Position numbers and translations under genes: made by a program | The notes under the pieces: generated by a model | Seen by the model: the letters and a program-made list of their open reading frames with translations, nothing else | Told to the model about the DNA's origin: nothing | Databases searched by the model: none | Shown: positions 30,772 to 42,479 of the stretch, piece after piece | Layout: each line of letters begins with the position of its first letter | How positions within the stretch are numbered: position 1 is the first letter of the stretch | NCBI GenBank assembly: GCA_029378245.1 | Contig: JARKIF010000016.1 | Span: forward strand, 992,001 to 1,056,000 | Direction: 5' to 3' | DNA: 64,000 bases | DNA from: Roridomyces roridus | Taxonomy: Eukaryota; Basidiomycota; Agaricomycetes; Agaricales; Mycenaceae

Positions 30772-32957
30772 ATGTCTTCTCTCGTCCCCATCTCACTCGC
30801 TGCCCTCTCTATCGTGCTATGCTTCCGACTCGTCAAAATAGGCTCTCGCGAACCAGGTTTACCCCCGGGTCCCCCGACCGTGCCCCTCCTCGGCAATCTC
30901 CACATCTTCCCAACCGAATTCGCCCATTTCAGGTGCTCCCAACTGCCATTATTCTCAATCGTCATTCACATCCTTTAGATTCACTGAATGGGCGCGGAAG
31001 TATGGTGGAGTTTATTCGGTGAATACCCTCTTTCCACAGGACGACGGATATTCTGACGCGTCTATAGCTGAAGATCGGCCCCGGTACAGCGGTAGTGCTC
31101 ACCGACCCAACGGCAGTCAAGGTCCTTATGGACCAACGCAGTGGGAACACGGTCGACAGGCCTGCGATGCACGTCGCCGACCGTGTGGCCGGTGGACTAA
31201 ATATGGTGTTGGCACGATACAGTCCGTCAATTCATTTACGCTTCTTGAGGGTCACAAGCTAATCAGTATTCAATGTTCGTCGTCCTCAGCGGAAAACTGG
31301 AGAACTCTCCGCCGGGCAGCTCACACCATCCTCACGCCTCAAGAATCACGAAAACACCTGCCCATCCAACAGGCTGAAGCGACGCAGGTTCTCCACGATA
31401 TTCTATCCCAGCCCGAGGTGGGTGGCGTGCGCACTATCCCCTCAATACAAACTATTTACATTCACTAGGGCTTCTACACGCACATTCGCCGATACTCCAG
31501 TTCTGTCATCCTCTCTGTCTTGTACGGCAAACGCGCACCGCGATACGAGACCCCCGAAACTACGGCGTTCTTCGAAGCACAGCACGAATGGGAGCGGGTC
31601 CTTGAGCTCGGGGCGACGCCCCCGATTGACTTGATTCCTCTCCTCAAATACGTGCCGGTGCGGTGGGCAAAGTGGAAGCGCGACTGCGCGCGAACGAGGA
31701 AGTTGCAGAGGGATTTGTATTTTGGGTTGCTGAACGAGACGAGGGAGAGGCTGGGGAGAGGAGAAGAGAATGGGTGTTATATGGAGGAGATTTTGAAGAG
31801 CCAAGAAGAACTGGGAATGGATTTGGAAATAACTGGGTCGGTATTTCCTTTGTTCCTTCTCTTTAACCACTGAAGATAATAGCTATCTCGGCGGTGTACT
31901 CATCGAGGCCGGATCAGACACGACGTCGTCCTTCCTTCAAACCCTCGTCCTAGCTTTGACGGCCTATCCCGAAGCACAAAAGAAGGCTCAAGAGGAAATC
32001 GACCGTGTCGTTGGTTCTCATCGTATGCCGACTCTGGATGACCTCGATGAGCTGCGATACATCCGAGCCCTGATTTTGGAGACCCACCGATTCCGGCCAG
32101 TCGCGCCGATGTTGGTTCCTCACGCCACCTTGACTGCAGAGGAGGCAAGTGTTTCCGGTGTACTGGCTGGTTCTATATGCTGATTCGGGTATAGTACAAA
32201 GGATACATCATCCCCAAGGGCGCAACCATCTTCGTAAATGTTTGTGAGTTTTCTTCTGCAAAATCACAGTTCAATGGACTGACTCTGCATTAGACGGCAT
32301 CTTCCACGACTCAGGTGAGCATATATCCTGGAATCCGTTCAACGTGAATGCCCGACTCCAACAGATTTATTCGACGACCCCGAGAACTTCATTCCCGAAC
32401 GATTTTTGCTGACCGAGAATGGCACCAGGCCCGGGGTCGATGGAAGCGATCTGCGACATAATTTGCCTTTTGGCGTTGGTCGGGTTAGTGGTCACATCTA
32501 CATGCATTGGATTGTTTATGAATCTTGTGAGCAGAGACTATGCCCCGGTATTCATCTGGCGCAGAATTCAATTGTCCGTCTCCATCCTCGGCTTGTCCTG
32601 TATGGCGTTGCTGACCGAGGGCCAATAGAATATCAATACCATGAACCTCATATGGGCATTCCAATTCAGCCCCGACACCGACGCGTCGGGGAATCCTATC
32701 CCGCTTGATACGTCCGCTTATCAGAGGGTGAGCAAGTCGAAAGTGGCGACCCATTGAATTTGAATTTGAATTTGACTGCGCAGGGCATTTTGACCGCACC
32801 GGAACCGTTCAGGTGCACGATCAAGCCGCGTTCGAAGGAGCGGGCTGATATCATCGAGCAAGAGTTCTTCGAGGCAACTGATACGTTCAAGAAGTTCGAG
32901 TATGGGCTCAGTGCCGAGGACAGAGAGTTTGTGGCCAAGTCCAGAGCACAGGAATAG
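30772..32957 (+). CDS. Cytochrome P450 monooxygenase
   Basis: Twelve exons, all in frame, 537 residues: 30772..30932, 30979..31018, 31068..31221, 31290..31417, 31469..31836, 31883..32144, 32195..32243, 32294..32314, 32365..32483, 32535..32573, 32629..32727 and 32784..32957. N-terminal membrane helix MSSLVPISLAALSIVLCF is followed by the proline-rich hinge LPPGPPTVPLLGN. The I-helix has EAGSDTTSS, then ExxR as ETHR, the PERF box, and heme loop FGVGRRLCPG with the Cys ligand. The intron after 32144 is a GC-AG intron (GAG|GCAAGT). It is an ER-bound oxygenase of unknown substrate, similar in style to mushroom CYP families that oxidise small aromatics or terpenoids. All essential motifs are intact. 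Confidence 0.9.
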
Positions 32958-35551
32958 GGTTGTTTGTTCTATCTTGATTCTTCCTACGTATGTTGAGCAG
33001 CCGTATCGAAGTGAGAAACAGAGGTTCGCACAGTTGCGGGTGGGGCGCAGCTTGTTTATAATCCCTGTATATGTATGAAAAAGAGAGGTTTTTGCATTCT
33101 CGATACCTATGAAACTCCTCCTCGAATCGAACGATCGGACCTTGTGTCTCACTGACAAGCTGGAGCTGGTTTGGAGCTGAATCACTGCTGCAAGACAGCT
33201 GTCAGAAAATGCATGCCAGAGGTGGCTGCTAGAGCCAACGAGGCTCAGGATTGAGGAGACACTCGAGTGCGCAAATGGACAATAGTGCGACAGGGGACGT
33301 GGAAGTCAGGAATATAGAAGGACTGATTCATATCATACGTAGGCTGTACATCAAGTATACGGATACATACAATACGAACCGATGCAAATAAACCCAGTTC
33401 CTGACAACAGCCCTTGACCTGTATTCACCTTGAATATTCAGGATGGAATCAACTTTGCAGAGCTTATGGGCCTTGCTGGCGAAAGCCGAGGATCCGTCGT
33501 GGGCTCGGGGCCCGGTCACGGTGTGCGCACTCTCCTCCACCACAGTAATAATTTAAGAGGCATCGCGTGAACGAGAAGCTAAGGGGGAAAAAACTCACTG
33601 GCAATTGCAACACGGAATGGCTCAGGCTGGATTCGAACGAGCACCTTGAGCGCTTGAGCTGTCGCACGGAGGCTCAGCGCCCAGTCAGCCGCTGGCGGTG
33701 TACCCTGACCGCAGAGCCTATGGGTATCTACTGGTCAAGTATCTACGGAGAAGCCAATATCGCAGGAATGAGATCAGCCTGGGGCGTTGTCAAGTTGAAC
33801 ATCCGGTTAACATGTACAAATCCAGGTTGAAATAGCGATTCAAGGCCTGGGTCTTAATGCATAAAAATAGAGTTCCTCGACCGTACTCGCCATGACTCCG
33901 TCTCGAATCAAACGAGCATTCTCGACCATCAGGGCTTCGGAGTCGAATCACTGCTGGAAAGCAGCCCTTGACCTGCGCTCGTGTTCACTTGAAGCCAATT
34001 TGGATAAATCCTCAGAAGGAAATCCACTTCGCGGAGCTTATACACAGTGGACCTTGCAGTCCTGTCTTATCCCTCCGAGAAAGCACGACGGACTGAAATG
34101 GACGTCGAGACGATTGGTCGTGAGTGTACGCTGAACGCTCCCTCCTCATATGTGGAACTTCAGGAGTGCCTTGGGGGGATCCATATACTGCGTCGGGGAG
34201 CATTCTGCACCAAGAACTAAAAAGTGACCACTCTCATAAGTCATGGCTCAGGCTCAACTCGAACGAGCGTCCAGCTAGTTCCCGCCGCGTCTTTAAATTT
34301 GTATCGCACGTAAATTACTTTCCAATTCCTTACTATTCCTATCTCCTCGTCAAGAAGGTCCGGACCGGACTATTCGCGATGATGAATCCGGGTCATCTCC
34401 CGTGGGGCATTGGAATTGGGGAGTGGGAAGTGGCCCTGGAGTTGCTCGATGTAGCAGTACATAGTGCACTTGAGTGGAAGAGGACACAAGTCTTAGATAA
34501 CCCGTGTGAGATGAGGAAAAGACAGCAGTTGGTCCAATGCATACTCGAGCTCGAGTTGAACGAACTGACTGGGGCTCTTAGGCAACTCGTTTCCCAATGG
34601 GCGTAGCACAGAGGCGACCAACCTTGCAATGATTTGGAAATTCTGGCTGGGAATGGACGGCATCCACACCTTTGTTATCCTGCAGCGCCTGGTGGACGCC
34701 GATCTTGAAGGCGACTGATGGGATCACAGAAATTGAACATTCAGCCAACACGGACAAACTCGCGCCCTCTCGACGAACAAAAATTGGGAGCACAGAGGCG
34801 TGGAAGCTTCACGTGAACACTTCGAGGTCTCGTACACATGGAGGATTTCTCTGCGGAACGCAGGAAAATTCATGGTTGATCTGATGTCATTATGAAAACT
34901 TAAGAATCGTCGGCTTCGAATTCGATGCAGAATAATGGACCCAGCTTGAGTCGAACAAGCGTTTGGCTGAAGATGATGTACTCCGGAGTAAGTGGAGAGA
35001 TTCGTGTAAGTATACAGTCTTTGCACCAGACCACGCCATCAGTCTTCAGACTGCGCGGTTCAAATCAAAAATGAAACAAACCTACGAAGGGAGCTGACTT
35101 GCTTCTATAGATGCAAGCACCAAAGGTTGGGCATCAACGGCACGGCATGGCTCGGGCTCGAATCGAACGAGCTTCTTCCGCGACACTTGGGTAACAATGA
35201 ATACGGTGAGCCTTAGCAGATGCGGACCTCCCGCAGCCGAGCCTCCCTCACGTCGCTATTCCCCGCATTTGCTATGGGAACCAAATTCGGTTCCAGCGAG
35301 TTGCTGCACTTCAACTCTCTGCACCGTAGAAAAAGAACTCACAATTGACCCCAGATCTAGCTGCAGGTGGCTCGGTTTCAGAGCATCAAAAAAAAACACG
35401 GCAGGAAAAACTCTTGACATAATCTCCTGCGTTACGGCTGCAGCCCGATTCGAACGAGTTGCAGTGACCATTTTCCGTCTGGAAGTTCAATTGTAGTTCC
35501 TACACAGAGGTACACGCAATATCGATACATACAGAGTGGCTACCGGGAGGA
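32958..35551. other. Repeat-rich intergenic region, second SINE-like cluster
   Basis: No gene supported. T-arm-like motifs lie near 33121, 33630, 33903, 34252, 34547, 34948, 35157 and 35445. The common head is CATGGCTCRGGCTC.A.TCGAACGAGC. A tail-like string (GGATCACAGAAATTGAACATTCAG) is at 34717-34741. An open frame of 160 codons at 34124 runs across these repeats and is not considered real. Confidence 0.55.
35146..35175 (-). repeat. Best T-arm-like head of the SINE-like family
   Basis: On the minus strand GCTCG-TTCGATT-CGAGC: a 5-bp stem with no mismatch and a 7-nt loop of the tRNA T-loop form TTCRANY. No matching acceptor or D arm is found, so it is not a tRNA gene. Confidence 0.55.
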
Positions 35552-36814
35552 TCAATCAAAGTAGATGCCACCGTTGACCGAGATCTTGGACAATGGAGAG
35601 TCAGAACTGGACAAAGAAAGAAAATGAGATACGCACAGTTTGTCCTGCAGACCAATTGAATTGAGTCAAGGAAGCCGATAAACGAGAGGACACACCGGTG
35701 ATGAACTGAGATTCCTCGGACGCCAGGAAGGATACGAGGTTGGCAACGTCGTCTGTGGTTCTGAGAATACGAGTGAGTTCTTGATTGAGCAGTTGGATCT
35801 GTACAAACCCGATTCGTTTCAAAGGCGATTGTTCCGTGACCTACATGTGTAGCTCAAAGTTGGAATGAAGAGGTCGAGTAGTCACCAACCTTAGTGATTA
35901 TATCGGCAGGGTCGCCCGTCACGGATGCCTGTGCCACTAGTAGAAAAAGAAATCAGACTCGAGCATCCTGTCCAGATGCTACCCACAAAGTGGTGTATCT
36001 ATTGCGCCTGGAGCAAACGCGTTGACCGTGATTCCGTGCGCGCCGAATTCGAGTGCTCCGAAGGGTGAGATTTGGAAATCAATCAGGATGGTAGCTTACC
36101 TGCACTCTGGGTAAGTCCTCTCACCGCAAACTTGGAGGCACAGTATGGCCCCTGCTTCAGCATTCCTAGGGTAGGTTACAGTTACTGACCGCCAGCTTTG
36201 AGAACTCACTTACCTTGCTTCCCCGCGATCGACGACGCGCCGATGATGCGCCCTCCACGCCGACCCTGTTTAATTAGTTGCAACCCAGCGTGTTTGTAGC
36301 AGAGGAAGGTTCCGCGAGCATTGTTGGTCATGACGCGGTCCCATTCCTCCACCGGAACTACAGCATGGTGAATGCAAATCCGCGTCAAAGTGGAGAAGGA
36401 TTACTCTCTGTGAATGGCACCCCTGGTTTTCCGGTAACACCCGCATTCGCTACCATCTGTTGAAATGAGGATATTACGCAGTCGAGTGAGGACGAGAGCA
36501 CAAACGACATCGAAACCCGCGTGGTGCTCGGCCACTTGCTGGATCATAGTCTTGACCTCCTCTTCCTGCGACACATCGGCAACATGCATCGAGCTCGCGC
36601 GGCCCTTGCCCTGGATCTCCTCCACCAGAGTTTGTAGTTTATGAGAATTCGCGCCGATGTCGTTGACGGCGACGTCGAATCCGTCGTCTGCGAGTTTCAG
36701 TGCGATGGAGCGGCCGATTCCTTGTGCTGCAGAGTGTTATGTGATCCGGATGGTTCGATAGCCCCCACGGGTACCTGCGCCAGTGACTAGAGCGACTCCT
36801 TTGCGAGCTGACAT
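35552..36814 (-). CDS. SDR3: acetoin/diacetyl-reductase-like short-chain dehydrogenase, intact
   Basis: Eleven exons, 258 residues: 36814..36775, 36726..36506, 36456..36405, 36357..36214, 36165..36100, 36055..35987, 35936..35890, 35840..35809, 35760..35696, 35644..35637 and 35584..35552. Classical SDR: ALVTGAGTQ-type nucleotide motif (VTGA...QGIGRSIAL), NDIGAN, VANAGV, WDRVMTNNARGTF, RIIGASSIAGKQG, Y-C-A-S-K catalytic pair, GITVNAFAPGAIDTP, TTDDVANLVSFLASEES and GQTISVNGGIYFD. It likely uses NAD(H) on small ketones such as acetoin or diacetyl; the substrate is inferred from family. It has the 8-nt micro-exon shared with the other three copies and shows no lesion, unlike the tandem pair at 21-24 kb. 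Confidence 0.88.
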
Positions 36815-37008
36815 GGTGGAGTGGAAGCAAGAGACAACGGGTCATGTGTGTGATCGGCATCATTTGAACTCAGCGGTATCGGACTTTCAATCCATCACAC
36901 GTAAGTCTTTCTCTTACTCCCACATTCTACAGCAGCCAATTCCGTTTGGATTCCGCCATGTGCTTGGAGATACCCATCGTCTTCTAAGGCAACGCTCTCC
37001 TCGCTACC

Positions 37009-38358
37009 ATGCCCGTCTCATTCACCATCGCCACGCATCCCGCAAACGAGGTGACTCTACCCAAGGAGGGGCCCTTCACGGCGGAGCAACTTCTGGCGAA
37101 GACCTGTCCCAAGCACTACGAGTCTGCCGAATCTCTTTTGCGATCCTCTTTCACCCGCACCGGACTCGCTCAGAAACTAACTCGTCGGTTCTCCACAAAA
37201 CGCACGGGCGCCCCTACGCTGGACAAAGGACTCGTCCCAAATCCAAACGGCCTCGTCAACACCATAATTTCGGCGTACAACAACCATCACAACCTCATCC
37301 TCCGCCCTGACGACATCTGGCTCTGCATCCTCACTCAATTCAATTTTTTCGTCAACGCCAACGCCGAGGTGCTGCGGGCCACCTTTGTCGCTCATGAGGG
37401 AAAGCGCGATTTGACAGTGTACGTTCAGAAAAAACGGCACGAGATGGATTTCGGTGCGCTGTCGCGCGAGATGGTGGACCTTCTGCACGAGAACCTCGTC
37501 GATCCGAGTCTCCGCGCCTGGATCATCCCCACCTTTTCCACGACGACGACAAAGGATAGGACCGTCGCCGCTATCACCATGATGTCCACCCTCCAAGGGT
37601 ACTTTCGCTACTTTTTCGAGGCCATTACGTGTGGAATTCCGCGCGTCACGCTCGAAGGGACCAAGGCCGATTGGCAGGACATTTTGAGGCGGCTGGAGAA
37701 GTTGAAAGAGTATGGAATCGAGACGATTGCGTGGTACCATTTGTTGGTGCCCGTCATTGCGCGTTTCGTCAGGGCGTTTGACGCCCCGGAGGATAAGGCG
37801 AATGTGGAATTTTGGCAGAAGGTGCTCTAAGAAGTCCCGCAGCGAGGAGATACTAAAACAGTACTCTCTACCAGGTCGCGCATTTCATCGGCGGGAGCGG
37901 GGTCAGCTATTATTCCGGCTGGATTAGCGCGTTCTGCGTGTTTGATCCCCAGGGCAAGTGGCTTGGGCGGTCTCTGAAGAAAGCGGTGTGTGCCCGTGCA
38001 ACTGATATTTCCTTGCAACCGATTCGTGTAGAACCCTCGTGCCTTGGACGCCCCCGACACGCTCACCGCCGCAGAATTTTGGTCCGCATACGCAGACAGC
38101 TCCTATGGCTACGACGACCAAAGCTCTTTGACGCTGGACGGCACGACTTTCCACATGACCGATAGCGAGAACATCCCGTCGGGGTATGTACACGTCCCCG
38201 TCAAGCTCGTAGATCGGAGTGAGCCTGACCAGATGTGGTCGAGCGTCATGGTGGCAGGTGTGGTCGGAACACAGGCGTCGGCGTCGGCGTTGATGGGAGG
38301 CAAGTTGAATACGGTGCAGCCGGTGACGGGATGGTGGATCTTTAGGGAGAAAGAGTAG
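37009..38358 (+). CDS. DUF4419 protein
   Basis: Three exons, 37009..37821, 37875..37985 and 38032..38358; 416 residues. The start MPVSFTIATHPANEV is followed by SAYNNHHNLILRPDDIWLCIL and NANAEVLRATFVAHEGK. The family signature HFIGGSGVSYYSGWI plus SAFCVFD lies in exon 2, and the C-terminal part carries GWWIFRE. This fits the fungal DUF4419 family at its usual length. The family has no known reaction; no signal peptide or membrane helix is seen. The esterase pseudogene starts only about 10 bp after the stop, facing it. Confidence 0.85.
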
Positions 38359-38367
38359 TCAGCAAGA

Positions 38368-39800
38368 AGGGGAGTTTCAGGATCTGGGGCGTGAGGGGGA
38401 CAGGATGGACACGAAATGAGGGGAGTCACGGTCTTCCCGTCGGCTATCCACGAGAGAGTGTTAGCGTCCTCCAGGCACTCAAGATACGTGAATTGTTTCG
38501 CAAGGCTGTAGATTTGAGTTCAGGGACATGCATTACAGCTCTTTGCATAATTGATGACAGTGTGCAAAAAAAGAAAACAAATCACAACATTCAAGGAAAT
38601 CAGTCCTTTTTGCCATTTCCCGCTCCCCACATGCTTTCTGTACTCTACTGTAGTAATAGGTATTGCGTACTGGCCCCTATCTGTCATCTAGTGGGTTGAA
38701 ACGGCCGAAATCGGCTTCGCACAGCCCATGTCGGACCGATGTAGCGAGATCAGCACGGAAGCAAAAGCCATGCTTCTTTTCCCTTGCCACGTCTCAACTC
38801 CTCGCCCTTGCTCGCCCATCCCTCGCCCATCCCGCGCCATCGACACGAGTCCTTCACTCGCCTACACGCCTCACTCTCCAATGGACCGTCGCTGTACTCG
38901 GGAGCTGCGGATCGGAACCGATCGACAGTCTGGCCAACACCACCGCATCTAATGGGTCGCGCGCTACCCCATATTGCCCGTCTTTCGCGACCTCCATCCT
39001 CCATGGACGCGCGCTGCACCCGACAAGGTCCGTCGACACCCTACGGCGTCACTCGCTGGGAGCGCTCGGCATGGCTCTTCGCTGTTCCGTCGGGATACAG
39101 AGCGGCTGCAAGCGGCAAGCGGAGGCTGGGAAGGACAGAGAACCGGGGAATCGGGATCTGGGAGCTAGCGTGTCGGGCGGGTCCGGAGGAGGGAGGTGGG
39201 AGGAACGATGAGAGGGCATTCATCCATGCGGTCACAGGTGCTCAATCGAACTCGTTCTTTCTTGTTCTCGCGTACCCCTTTTATCTATGATTTGTCTTTC
39301 ATTCCTGTGGTGGAGAATGCAGTCTTTTGGAGTATTTGGGTAGGACATGTCTATTCCGTGTCTTGAGACCAACGAGGGCGCCGCAATGACGAACAGAACC
39401 TGCGCGGCAAGTGTATACGATGGAAACTGAAGAAACTTTCCGTTGTGAGCCGTCTAAGCACAGATTGGCGTCGTTCAAGCCGCGTTTCCAAGGGCCTTCT
39501 ACCAGTAATGGTGCCTGCTATTACTACAGTGGCTAAAGTCCGCGAGGAGGCTCGCAAAGGAGCAAAAGGACCGATTTCCTCAAATGTTGTGGAATGTTTT
39601 TTTTTTGCTCACTGTCATCAATTTTGCAAACAGCTGTAATATTGGCAGATTCAGAAGGAAGACGCACGGCTTGACAGCATCCGCATTCAGCGCCGTCTCG
39701 AAGTTGTTCGCCTTGCATACCGCCAAGGCGTCGTCGTAGGTCGCCTTACAAAAACGCACCCAACGACGCGGATTTCCAGATGCGCCTGCTGCAAGGACGA
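38368..39800 (-). pseudogene. Carboxylesterase gene fragment, split by a transposon in its intron
   Basis: Two blocks match the N-terminal exons of the intact esterase at 42975-45492. Block 39665-39790 matches exon 2 (YDDALAVCKANN, NADAVKPCVFLL). Block 38368-38525 matches exon 3 (AKQ-type lead, DGKTVTPLIS). Between them lies a 1.1-kb TIR element placed in the former intron. No other exons remain, so this is a partial duplicate of the esterase. Confidence 0.75.
38534..39638. mobile_element. 1.1-kb TIR element with TA target duplication
   Basis: Left end TACAGCTCTTTGCATAATTG, right end its reverse complement with few changes (CAATTTTGCAAACAGCTGTA). Pairing extends about 85 bp and includes ATGACAGTG.GCAAAAAA and AGGAAATC.GTCCTTTT. 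The ends are flanked by TA. No transposase-like frame inside, so it is non-autonomous and Tc1/mariner-like by target site. It sits in the intron of the esterase pseudogene. Confidence 0.8.
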
Positions 39801-40213
39801 CGTGGATTAAGTGATTCATCTCACTGGTTCCTTCCTATTTAAGTATGTACTAGTGGTGTACTGCTGAATCCGGAGTCGTCTTTGGACCTTTGGACAGGAA
39901 TGGTGGGAAGAATGGTTGTAACTGGCACGTTCTTTTAATTTTCTCACACCATTCGCAGTTTGTTGACAAAAAAGACTTAAGCATAGCCAACTTCAACCTC
40001 GCTCCCATGGCTGACTCCGTGACAATTGCAGAGGACCCCTGCGCGCCGCTCAAGACCCTTGATAGCCAGCCAAAAACGTCCAAAAGGCACACCGGTCGGA
40101 CAGCGAACGCTTTCTTACTGTATCGCACCGCGTTCAACAAAAACAAAAGCGTGCCACCCGACGTAGAACTCGACCCCAAGGCAATTTCCATCATTGCCGG
40201 CTTGACCTGGCAC

Positions 40214-40740
40214 TAAGGCTCCAACCGTTTCGTTTCCGTTTGTGATTTTGGGCAAACGGAACGGAAACGGAAAGAAACCGTTTGCAACCGTTTGCAAACA
40301 GTTTCCGAACGGTTAAATTCGGGGCTCCCATTTTTGCAGTGTCCAGCGCAGCCCCAGTGGTCCCAGCATGCTTTTGCGTGGACGCGGAGCCAAACTGCGG
40401 AGTATCAGAGTCGTTTCACGTCAACAGGGAGCAAGATTGGGAATTCATCAAACAAGATTCATCTGACTAAGCAGCTGACCAGAGTTCAAGGCTTGATTTT
40501 ACTGGTGGAAGGTGGGTTGAGTTCACCGGAGCAAAGAAACTTCTCTGGAACCCCGTGTGCAGGCCTGCTGGGAGACTGTGAGCTGCAGTAGTTTAGCCAA
40601 ATTGAAGCCCTCTGGGTTGGCCACGGGAAACTGTTTCCGAACCGTTTGGGAAACAGTTTGCGGGGCATCGCAAACAAAACGGAAATAAAAACCGTTTTTT
40701 TGAAAGAAACGGTTTGCGAACGGAAATGGTTGGAGCCTTA
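40214..40740. mobile_element. hAT-type MITE inside the HMG box
   Basis: A 527-bp element with ends TAAGGCTCCAACC and GGTTGGAGCCTTA. It is flanked by a perfect 8-bp target duplication, CCTGGCAC, at 40206-40213 and 40741-40748. Subterminal regions are rich in the repeated words AACCGTTT and AAACGG, as is usual for hAT transposase-binding sites. No transposase frame is present. Confidence 0.9.
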
Positions 40741-41683
40741 CCTGGCACGCACTGCCAGACGAGGAGAGGCAAAAGTGGCAGGCCGAAGCAGATATGAAGA
40801 GAGACAGTCATACGCGCAACACCCCAGGCTACGCCTACAGGCCGAGACGCGGGGCCAAGGCCGAGAGGACACCGTCTGCTGGCAGCCCCCCAGTCGTGCC
40901 AGGTGGGGACGCGGCTACGGCGATGCCTCAACCTGCGTCTTTCTTGGCGTTGGAACCCGACATTCTTTCGCCCGTCCCGTCGACATCAGCCTTCTCGTCC
41001 GCGTCGCCGCCGTTCCCTGCCTTCCTCACACCCACCGCCGCTGAGCCCATGATCCCCTATCCCTTCCCTGCACTGTCGCAAGCCACCTTACCTCCTCTTT
41101 CCCATCTCCCCCGCCTGTCAGCGTATTGCCCGTCACGAGGGGGCGGGAAGCCGCATCGCAGTCGGTGAGCACGAAAGTGGTGCAGACGAAGGCGCCCACG
41201 CAGGGGCGTCGAGCTGAGCATGCCCGGGCGCACGTGTATGCTGGGACGCGTGCAGTGGAGGAGTCGGGCTGCAGCCGGGTTCGTCGCGGCAAAGGCACTC
41301 GGTGGCCACAGCGCCAGGATGCCGCCCGCTGCCAGAGGATCGCGGAGCTGGTTGCAAACGGGAACACGAGCCATGAAATTTGTCATGCCATGAGAGACTT
41401 TGACCAAGGTGTTGCTCCCCCACCAACCATTATCCGGTTTCAGACCCCCACTACACCGGGTACTTTCGAAAAGGTCCCAAGAAAGTTGACCGCTGGAGAA
41501 CCGTCCGTGACGGCAAATGCCCACCACCCTGTGCAGGAAGAAAAGGACCCACTATTCTGGGCTCCGAGCGGCAACGCGCCATGCGACAATGGCAGCGCGG
41601 GCACCCATGTGCCCTGGATGGTCGAAGGATTCGATCAAGCTGAATTCGGAGGTCTTCAGACAAATCCACACCATGTGCAGGAA

Positions 41684-42479
41684 TGTCGGAAAAAACCCCA
41701 AATGATTACATCGGCTTGTAATTGATTAGGGGATTGCCGCGGATCGCAACCGGTTGTAATCCACTCGGGGTGGATTACAACTGCTCGGAACTCATTCGAA
41801 AGCACCCTCTTGTTTGTAATGGCTTGAATTTGCTTACTGGATTGTCATTGACACCCCCAGTCCCGGTGACTGCAGTTGTTCGATGCAAATTTAAAATTGT
41901 TGCACCAATTTTGACCAGGCATGCTCCGACTCATATGTAGAAACAGAGCTATTACATTGAGATTGCACAAACTCAACAGAGTAAAGAAGCACAGAAAGCT
42001 ATAGTACATGTTGTGTGTGCTGTTTGAGGAAGGAATAATGTTGAGTAACTCAAAGTCGTGCCATGGTGAGTGTTGTTGTTGTGCACGCGTATGCTATCAT
42101 AGTCTACTTAGTATTCAGTCTTCTTGTGGAATTCACGGACTCCGTGAGGTCAAGCGTTCGACTCCTGGTGCAAACAGTCATGAAAAAATAGTCAAAACAG
42201 ACTTGTAAACTCACTGATGATTGAACACTCCATTCACTACTCACATCAGAACATTCAATGACAGTGCAGGCCGCCGTGGTGGCCTACAAGAGCTTTTATT
42301 GTTCTCCAGTATATGCATTACAATGGATTACATATCAACAATCCCTTGTAATCCAACCTGGGGATCCTAAGCGGTTACAATCCTAAAGTGATTCGATATA
42401 ATCCACGGTTTTATTACGGGATTACAACGGCTTGTATACGATTAGATTCCTATCTAATCAATCTCCGATTTTTCCGACA
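41684..42479. mobile_element. TIR element in the C-terminal region of the HMG-box gene
   Basis: Ends TGTCGGAAAAA and TTTTTCCGACA. Inside are repeated GATTACAA/TTGTAATC words in both orientations near each end. No clear target duplication: the flanks are GGAA on the left and AAGC on the right. No transposase frame. A 120-bp piece of host coding sequence is present on both sides. Confidence 0.65.

Noticed and set aside
34124..34606. 160-codon open frame on the plus strand
   Set aside because: Crosses SINE-like repeat heads, has no motif or splice support, and is probably chance.
35146..35230. Possible tRNA gene around the perfect T-arm
   Set aside because: The T-arm is good, but the acceptor, D and anticodon arms do not fold. 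Many copies share it, so it is a dispersed repeat.
38663..39290. Overlapping frames of 168-182 codons inside the 1.1-kb TIR element, considered as transposase
   Set aside because: No DDE-type motif, low-complexity Ser/Pro/Arg-rich text; the element appears non-autonomous.
42061..42110. Short GTTGTTGTTGTG run as a possible CRISPR or satellite
   Set aside because: Simple short repeat within a transposable element; no spacer structure.
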